Assembly (NCBI RefSeq): GCF_007655005.1
Contig: NZ_SZVW01000004.1
Coordinates: 186,001-250,000 of the forward strand
Length of the DNA stretch: 64,000 nt
DNA from: Streptomyces tibetensis
Lineage (GTDB): Bacteria; Actinomycetota; Actinomycetes; Streptomycetales; Streptomycetaceae
Reading direction: 5' to 3'
Below the pieces are notes generated by a model. The model did no database searches, was not told where the DNA came from, and saw nothing but the letters and a program-made list of their open reading frames with translations. A program made the position numbers and the translations under genes. Shown one piece after another: positions 58,921-64,000 of the stretch. How positions within the stretch are numbered: position 1 is the stretch's first letter; the number at the start of each line of letters is the position of its first letter.

Positions 58921-59373
58921 ATGGGAGATCTTGAGATACGTGCCGCCGCCGCCGACGACGTCCCCGCGATCGTCGCCATGCTGGCGGACGACCCTCTGGG
59001 GGCACAGCGCGAGTCGCCGGACGACCTCACCCCGTATCTGGCGGCGCTGGAGCGGCTCAGCACCGACCCGAACCAGCACCTGGTCGTGGCGGTCCGGGAG
59101 GGCAGGGTCGTCGGCACACTCCAGCTCACGATCATTCCCGGTCTCTCCCGGCGCGGTGCGACCAGGTCGATCGTCGAAGGGGTGCGCATCCATGCGGACG
59201 AGCGCGGCAGCGGCCTGGGAACCCAGCTCATCGAGTGGGCGATCGAAGAGTCCCGGAACGAGAGGTGCCAGTTGGTCCAGCTGACCTCTGACAAGACCCG
59301 CGCCGACGCCCACCGCTTCTACGAGCGGCTCGGGTTCACGGCCTCCCACACGGGCTTCAAGCTCCAGCTGTGA
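58921..59373 (+). CDS. GNAT-family N-acetyltransferase
   Basis: A 150-residue single-domain acetyltransferase from ATG 58921. The acetyl-CoA motif is VRIHADERGSGLGTQLIEWA (~80-100); the end has DKTRADAHRFYERLGF, as in many Rim/Aac-like enzymes. Substrate unknown. A 36-bp perfect palindrome with a parS core follows its stop by 9 bases. Confidence 0.9.
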   Translation: MGDLEIRAAAADDVPAIVAMLADDPLGAQRESPDDLTPYLAALERLSTDPNQHLVVAVREGRVVGTLQLTIIPGLSRRGATRSIVEGVRIHADERGSGLGTQLIEWAIEESRNERCQLVQLTSDKTRADAHRFYERLGFTASHTGFKLQL

Positions 59374-59382
59374 CCGAGGGAT

Positions 59383-59418
59383 GTGGGCGTCCTGTTTCAC
59401 GTGAAACAGGACGCCCAC
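59383..59418. terminator. perfect 36-bp palindrome with parS at its centre
   Basis: GTGGGCGTCCTGTTTCAC is followed at once by its exact reverse complement. The central 16 bp (59393-59408) are a perfect parS. It sits in the 58-bp gap between convergent genes (GNAT and serine hydrolase) and could act as a bidirectional terminator as well as a ParB site. Confidence 0.85.
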
Positions 59419-59431
59419 GCATCCCACCGCG

Positions 59432-60817
59432 CTAACCGATTCCGCGCCATCCCTCGGGGTCGACGCCACCCGGCACCGGAGCACCCTCGTCGTACGGCTG
59501 ACGCGTGAACACGAACGAGCCGAGGTCCAGGTGACCCACGGACCCATCCGGCCGCCGTACGGCCTTCAGAAGCTCGCCGGCGTAGTAGCCCTCCAGTCCC
59601 GTCCAGGTGCCGTCGCCGTTCGCACGGAACCGAGAGCGACGCCCTGCACCGGTCAATGGCCCCAGCGAGAGGAGCCCGTCGGCCGTCAGGCGCAGAGCGA
59701 AGGCGTGCGTCCCCCAGTACCACTGGCCCGTCAGCTCCAGCAGTGACTGATCGACATCATGGAGCGGCTTCCACGGTGCGGGGATCCGCGGTTCCGCCTC
59801 GACGACGATACGGACCAGGTCGGCCGCGAGGGGGAACAGCAGTGGTCCTGACGTGGAGTTGGCCAGGGTGATCGCCGCCACGTCGTCCTCGACGCTGATC
59901 ATGAGACACGCGAGGAAGCCGGGCAACGACCCGGTGTGGCCGACAAGGGACCGCCCGTTCCGTCGCCGGATCTCCATGCCCAAGCAGTAGGCGTAACCGC
60001 TCGCCACGTCCGCCGCCTCGTGCGGGGCTGACGGCGTCCTCATCTCCCTCAGTGACCCGGCGCTCAGCACTCGCTCGTCGCCGTTGAGCAGGAAGGCCGC
60101 GAACCGCGCCAAATCACCGGTCGTCGACCAGAGTTGACCGGCCGGCGCCATGCGCCCCAGGTCCTCGATGGGCTCGGGAAGCATCACGTCGGCCCAGGGA
60201 TGTACCGCCCAGCCACCCGCGTTGGGCGCCTGTGGGCGCACGCTTGTGCGATGCAGCCCCAGAGGTTCGAGCACTTCACGCCGAAGGACGTCCTCCCAGG
60301 AAGCCCCGCGGAGCTTCTCGATGAGCGCGCCGAGCAGGGCGTAGCCCGGATTCGAGTAGTGGAACCGTCGGCCTGGCGGAGTCAGCAGGGGTCGATCACC
60401 CAGTACGTCGGCCAGCTCGGGCCGCAGGGATCCGGGGCTCCGCTCCCACCACGGGCCTGGTGTCTCGGCCGCCAATCCGCCTGTGTGCGCGATCAGTTCG
60501 GCGACGGTCACCTCCCCCACGCCGGTACCCGGCAGATGCTTCTCGAGCGGATCGCCCAGAGCCAGAGCGCCCTCGTCGCGCAGCCGTAGTACGAGAACCG
60601 CCGTGAACGTCTTGGTGATCGAACCGATCCGGTACTGCACGTTCTCGTCCGGCGCATGCCCCTCCACCGAGGAACGCGCGCCCGTCCACACCGTCGTACC
60701 GTCCCGCACGACGGCCGCGACGAGCGAGGGAGCCCGCCCCTCGGCCTGTGCGACGGCGATCCGGTGCAACAGAGCGCGACGGGTTCCGGGAAGCAACTCT
60801 TCGAGAGATCTCGTCAT
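59432..60817 (-). CDS. serine hydrolase, beta-lactamase/class C-like
   Basis: A 461-residue protein from ATG 60817. The SxxK motif is SITKTF (~70), the YxN motif is YSNPGY (~160), and a HTG motif appears as GHTGSLPG (~310). The C-terminal ~100 residues form an added beta domain. No signal peptide is clear, so a cytoplasmic esterase or peptidase is possible. It follows dnaB by 70 bases on the same strand. Confidence 0.85.
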   Translation of the reverse strand: MTRSLEELLPGTRRALLHRIAVAQAEGRAPSLVAAVVRDGTTVWTGARSSVEGHAPDENVQYRIGSITKTFTAVLVLRLRDEGALALGDPLEKHLPGTGVGEVTVAELIAHTGGLAAETPGPWWERSPGSLRPELADVLGDRPLLTPPGRRFHYSNPGYALLGALIEKLRGASWEDVLRREVLEPLGLHRTSVRPQAPNAGGWAVHPWADVMLPEPIEDLGRMAPAGQLWSTTGDLARFAAFLLNGDERVLSAGSLREMRTPSAPHEAADVASGYAYCLGMEIRRRNGRSLVGHTGSLPGFLACLMISVEDDVAAITLANSTSGPLLFPLAADLVRIVVEAEPRIPAPWKPLHDVDQSLLELTGQWYWGTHAFALRLTADGLLSLGPLTGAGRRSRFRANGDGTWTGLEGYYAGELLKAVRRPDGSVGHLDLGSFVFTRQPYDEGAPVPGGVDPEGWRGIG

Positions 60818-60887
60818 GGACCCAGTCCACCCGGCCGGACAGCCCCGCGTCGAGCACATTCTGGCGGGGCGGAGAGACCTGGTCGGA

Positions 60888-62369
60888 TCAGGTCTGGGCC
60901 ATGTCAACGAACCGTGAGTAGTGGCCCTGGAAGGCGACCGTGATCGTCGCTGTCGGGCCGTTTCGGTGCTTGCCCACGATGATGTCCGCCTCGCCCGCCC
61001 GCGGCGACTCCTTCTCGTACGCGTCCTCGCGGTGCAGCAGGATCACCATGTCGGCGTCCTGCTCGATGGAGCCCGACTCACGCAGGTCGGACACCATCGG
61101 CTTCTTGTCCGTGCGCTGCTCGGGACCACGGTTGAGCTGGGAGAGCGCGATCACCGGAACCTCCAGCTCCTTGGCCAGGAGCTTGAGGTTCCGGGACATG
61201 TCCGAGACCTCCTGCTGACGGCTCTCGGAACGCTTGGAGCCGCCGGCCTGCATCAGTTGCAGATAGTCGATGATCACGAGCCTGATGTCGTTGCGCTGCT
61301 TCAGCCGACGGCACTTGGCGCGGATTTCCATCATCGACAGATTCGGGGAGTCGTCGATGTAGAGCGGTGCGGACGAGACCTCGGGCATCCGGCGCGCCAG
61401 ACGCGTCCAGTCCTCGTCCGTCATGGTGCCGGACCGCATGTGGTGAAGGGCGACGCGGGCCTCCGCGGACAGCAGGCGCATCGCGATCTCGTTGCGCCCC
61501 ATCTCCAGGGAGAAGATGACGCTCGGCAGGTTGTGCTTGATCGACGCGGCCCGGGCGAAGTCCAGGGCCAGCGTCGACTTACCCATGGCGGGGCGGGCAG
61601 CGATGACGATCATCTGCCCCGGGTGCAGGCCGTTGGTGAGCGAATCGAAGTCCGTGAACCCGGTCGGCACACCGGTCATCTCGCCGCTGCGCGAGCCGAT
61701 CGCCTCGATCTCGTCGAGCGCGCCCTCCATGATGTCGCCGAGCGGGAGGTAGTCCTCACTGGTGCGCTGCTCGGTGACCGCGTAGACCTCCGCCTGGGCG
61801 CGGTTGACGATCTCGTCGACGTCGTCGTCGGCCGCGTATCCCATCTGCGTGATGCGCGTACCGGCCTCGACCAGGCGGCGCAGGACGGCCCGCTCGTGAA
61901 CGATCTCCGCGTAGTACGCCGCATTGGCCGCCGTGGGCACCGTCTGGACGAGGGTGTGCAGATACGAGGCCCCGCCGACCTTGTTGATCTCGCCACGCTT
62001 GGTCAGCTCGGCGGCGATCGTGATGGGGTCGGCCGGCTCGCCCTTGGCGTAGACGTCGAGGACAGCCTGGTAGATCGTCTCGTGGGCCGGCTTGTAGAAG
62101 TCGTGGCCCTTGAGGATCTCGACGACGTCGGCGATGGCGTCCTTGGACAGGAGCATGCCGCCGAGGACGGACTGCTCGGCGTCGATGTCCTGCGGCGGTA
62201 CCCGCTCGAACGACGGGGGCGATCCACCGTCCCACGCCCCGTTGTCCCTGCCGCGCTCGTGTTGATCGTCGCGGCCCCGGGCCCCGTCACCACGTCGGCG
62301 GGAAGCGGGCAGACGATCACTGGGACCGCTGTCGGCCCAGGGGTCGTCCAAGGGCTCGGAAATGCTCAC
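60888..62369 (-). CDS. dnaB: replicative DNA helicase DnaB
   Basis: A 493-residue helicase from GTG 62369 with GGAGGTGG upstream. Residues ~1-55 are hydrophilic, ~55-160 the N-terminal domain, ~190-490 the RecA-like motor: Walker A ARPAMGKST (~238), Walker B LVIIDYLQLM (~345), and DLRESGSIEQDADMV. It unwinds DNA ahead of the replisome as a hexamer. No intein is seen. DnaA-box cluster 3 lies just upstream. Confidence 0.97.
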   Translation of the reverse strand: MSISEPLDDPWADSGPSDRLPASRRRGDGARGRDDQHERGRDNGAWDGGSPPSFERVPPQDIDAEQSVLGGMLLSKDAIADVVEILKGHDFYKPAHETIYQAVLDVYAKGEPADPITIAAELTKRGEINKVGGASYLHTLVQTVPTAANAAYYAEIVHERAVLRRLVEAGTRITQMGYAADDDVDEIVNRAQAEVYAVTEQRTSEDYLPLGDIMEGALDEIEAIGSRSGEMTGVPTGFTDFDSLTNGLHPGQMIVIAARPAMGKSTLALDFARAASIKHNLPSVIFSLEMGRNEIAMRLLSAEARVALHHMRSGTMTDEDWTRLARRMPEVSSAPLYIDDSPNLSMMEIRAKCRRLKQRNDIRLVIIDYLQLMQAGGSKRSESRQQEVSDMSRNLKLLAKELEVPVIALSQLNRGPEQRTDKKPMVSDLRESGSIEQDADMVILLHREDAYEKESPRAGEADIIVGKHRNGPTATITVAFQGHYSRFVDMAQT

Positions 62370-62552
62370 CGAGCCACCTCCTCCCGTCCGCCGAAGCAGA
62401 CCTAGCCGTGCCCCTCTTTTCTACGGCACGGCACTGACAAATAAGAGGCCCAACTCCGTTTGGCACGCGCCGGTTTTGTGGCGTTTTGTAAACCGGCGGA
62501 CGGAGCGGGCGCCGGACTACCGTAGGCCCCTGGGCACCGTCAGCCAATCTGG

Positions 62553-62641
62553 TTATCCACAGGCCATGTGGACGACGGCCCAGATGCTGTGGAGAACTCC
62601 GCGAAACCTGTGCACGACCCGGTGGACAGGCCTGTGAACAA
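62553..62641. other. DnaA-box cluster 3 (upstream of dnaB)
   Basis: TTATCCACA at 62553-62561 is perfect; one-mismatch boxes occur at 62588-62596 (reverse of TTCTCCACA) and 62633-62641 (reverse of TTGTTCACA), with another at 62807-62815 (reverse of TCGTCCACA). It may link dnaB expression to DnaA or titrate DnaA. Confidence 0.6.
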
Positions 62642-62792
62642 GCCGCGACTCTCAGCAGAACAGGGGCACTGACCTGCACCTTTACCGTCCACGGGCTGTG
62701 CAGAAGAAAAACTTTCCCAACCAGCCCAAGATCAGGTCGAACAGTGCACAGCAGTGCGCACACCGAGACGAAGAGTAAGGGTCTCAAATCCT

Positions 62793-62822
62793 TTGCATCT
62801 CTTACCTGTGGACGATTAGATT
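62793..62822 (+). promoter_or_regulatory. possible MATE gene promoter
   Basis: TTGCAT (62793-62798), 18-base spacer, TAGATT (62817-62822). A start would be only a few bases before ATG 62830. Overlaps a near DnaA box. Confidence 0.35.
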
Positions 62823-62829
62823 GGTGCGC

Positions 62830-64000
62830 ATGACACAGGCCCCCGCGCGCCACCCCTCCGGCCGGAGACAGCACGATCGAGAGATCATCGCGCTGGCCGT
62901 GCCTGCCTTCGGTGCCCTCGTCGCCGAGCCCCTCTTCCTCATGGCCGACACCGCCATCGTGGGCCATCTGGGCACGGCTCAACTCGCCGGTCTCGGCGTC
63001 GCCTCGGCCCTGCTGATGACCGCCGTCAGCGTCTTCGTCTTCCTGGCCTACGCCACAACAGCCGCGGTGGCCCGCCGTGTCGGCGCGGGCGACCTTCAAG
63101 CCGCCATCCGACAAGGGATGGACGGCATCTGGCTGGCTCTGTTCCTCGGCGCTGCCGTCGTCGCCGCCGCGCTGCCCGCGGCACCCCACCTCGTGGACTT
63201 CTTCGGCGCTTCGGACGCGGCAACTCCCTACGCGATCACGTATCTGCGCATCTCCGTGCTCGGCATACCGGCCATGCTCGTCGTCCTGGCCGCAACGGGC
63301 GTCCTGCGCGGGCTGCAGGACACAAAAACACCGCTTTATGTCGCTGTCGCGGGCTTCGTCGCCAACGGCGCACTCAATGTCGGGCTCGTCTACGGTGCAG
63401 ATCTGGGGATCGCCGGTTCCGCGTGGGGCACCGTCATCGCCCAGTGCGGCATGGCCGCGGTCTACCTCGTGGTGGTTCTGCGAGGGGCACGCAAACACGG
63501 GGCCTCGCTGCGCCCGGATGCCGCTGGGATCAGGGCCTCCGCGCAAGCCGGTGTCCCCCTGCTGGTGCGCACCCTCTCGCTGCGGGCGGTCCTGATGATC
63601 GCCACGGCGGTCGCCGCCCGTCTCGGGGATGCCGACATCGCCGCCCACCAGATCATCCTCTCGCTGTGGAACCTGCTGGCCTTCGCCCTCGACGCCATCG
63701 CCATTGCGGGGCAGGCCATCATCGGGCGCTATCTGGGAGCCGGTGACACCCAGGGCGCACGGGAAGCCTGCCGCCGCATGGTGGAGTGGGGAATCGCCGT
63801 CGGCGTCGTCCTCGGTGTCCTGGTGGTTCTCGCCCGACCAGCGCTTCTGCCTCTGTTCACCAGCGACCCGACCGTCAAGGACATGGCGCTGCCCGCCTTG
63901 ATCATCGTCGCCCTCTCCCAGCCGATCTCCGGCATCGTCTTCGTCCTGGACGGCGTACTGATGGGCGCCGGCGACGGCCCTTACCTCGCCTGGGCCATGC
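62830..64000 (+). CDS. MATE-family multidrug/Na+ exporter (3' end outside window)
   Basis: The frame from ATG 62830 is open to the right edge (390 codons). It reads like DinF/NorM-type MATE: VPAFGALVAEPLFLMADTAI (~25-45), a GxxxL-type helix, AAHQIILSLWNLLAFALDAI (~275) and IIGRYLGAGD. About nine to ten of twelve helices are visible. It exports cationic drugs or acids using an ion gradient. It is divergent from dnaB. Confidence 0.9.
   Translation, partial: MTQAPARHPSGRRQHDREIIALAVPAFGALVAEPLFLMADTAIVGHLGTAQLAGLGVASALLMTAVSVFVFLAYATTAAVARRVGAGDLQAAIRQGMDGIWLALFLGAAVVAAALPAAPHLVDFFGASDAATPYAITYLRISVLGIPAMLVVLAATGVLRGLQDTKTPLYVAVAGFVANGALNVGLVYGADLGIAGSAWGTVIAQCGMAAVYLVVVLRGARKHGASLRPDAAGIRASAQAGVPLLVRTLSLRAVLMIATAVAARLGDADIAAHQIILSLWNLLAFALDAIAIAGQAIIGRYLGAGDTQGAREACRRMVEWGIAVGVVLGVLVVLARPALLPLFTSDPTVKDMALPALIIVALSQPISGIVFVLDGVLMGAGDGPYLAWAM

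Larger units (their letters stand above)
62370..62829. other. 460-bp divergent region between dnaB and the MATE gene
   Basis: Non-coding. It contains a DnaA-box cluster (62553-62641, plus 62807-62815) and probable promoters of both genes. Reading frames here lack protein-like composition. Confidence 0.6.

Overview
The window is high-GC chromosomal DNA from a Streptomyces (or a very close relative). Coding density is high and GTG starts are common. The sporulation pair ssgR-ssgA, an F420/LLM oxidoreductase, RsbW-like ATPases with SpoIIE phosphatases, and the gene order dnaB - ... - ssgA - ... - thiC - ... - hisC2 - cydABDC - ... - serS - pheA - dtpA/sco/copper genes are all typical of the Streptomyces core. 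From memory, the order resembles the S. coelicolor SCO3910-SCO397x region close to oriC. Seven perfect copies of the ParB site GTTTCACGTGAAAC, three near copies and three clusters of DnaA boxes support an origin-proximal location.

Layout. 1-11 kb: an ATPase fragment, a SEC-C/DUF5926 protein, a secreted protein, a small prim-pol-like protein divergent from a GAF/SpoIIE-type phosphatase (both appear to have lost catalytic residues), aminopeptidase P, and a 997-aa fused alpha-beta glycyl-tRNA synthetase. 11-17.6 kb: an extracytoplasmic copper locus (membrane protein, YcnI, Sco, PCu(A)C, CopCD, DtpA-type Dyp peroxidase). 17.6-21.4 kb: pheA, DnaA boxes, serS, a HAD hydrolase, tRNA-Ser(GCU). 21.7-27.5 kb: a four-gene ABC-2 export operon, then an EphD-like hydrolase-SDR fusion on a predicted leaderless mRNA. 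27.6-31.4 kb: DnaA boxes, kptA, LLM oxidoreductase, a second HAD hydrolase, M23 peptidase. 31.5-37.6 kb: cydA-cydB-cydDC behind a Rex operator. 37.7-43.2 kb: a broken cyclophilin-like gene, hisC2, LacI regulator, metallophosphoesterase, membrane protein. 43.3-47.1 kb: thiC with a TPP riboswitch, YibE/F protein. 47.2-52.8 kb: ssgA, ssgR, small membrane/cupin proteins, low-molecular-weight phosphatase, cystathionine-lyase family enzyme, LysR regulator. 52.9-64 kb: NUDIX, globin-reductase, two acetyltransferases, a frameshifted GlcG/HbpS-type gene, a divergent MarR/MFS pair, serine hydrolase, dnaB, and a MATE exporter cut by the right edge.

How it works together. Several blocks concern the bacterial surface and respiration: copper delivery (Sco/ECuC/DtpA), cytochrome bd with its CydDC exporter under likely redox (Rex) control, and a globin-reductase. 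The DNA-level signals (parS, DnaA boxes) point to chromosome segregation and initiation control overlaid on ordinary genes: parS copies sit inside start codons, pseudogenes, a terminator-like palindrome and the riboswitch arm. I saw no insertion sequence, prophage or CRISPR array.
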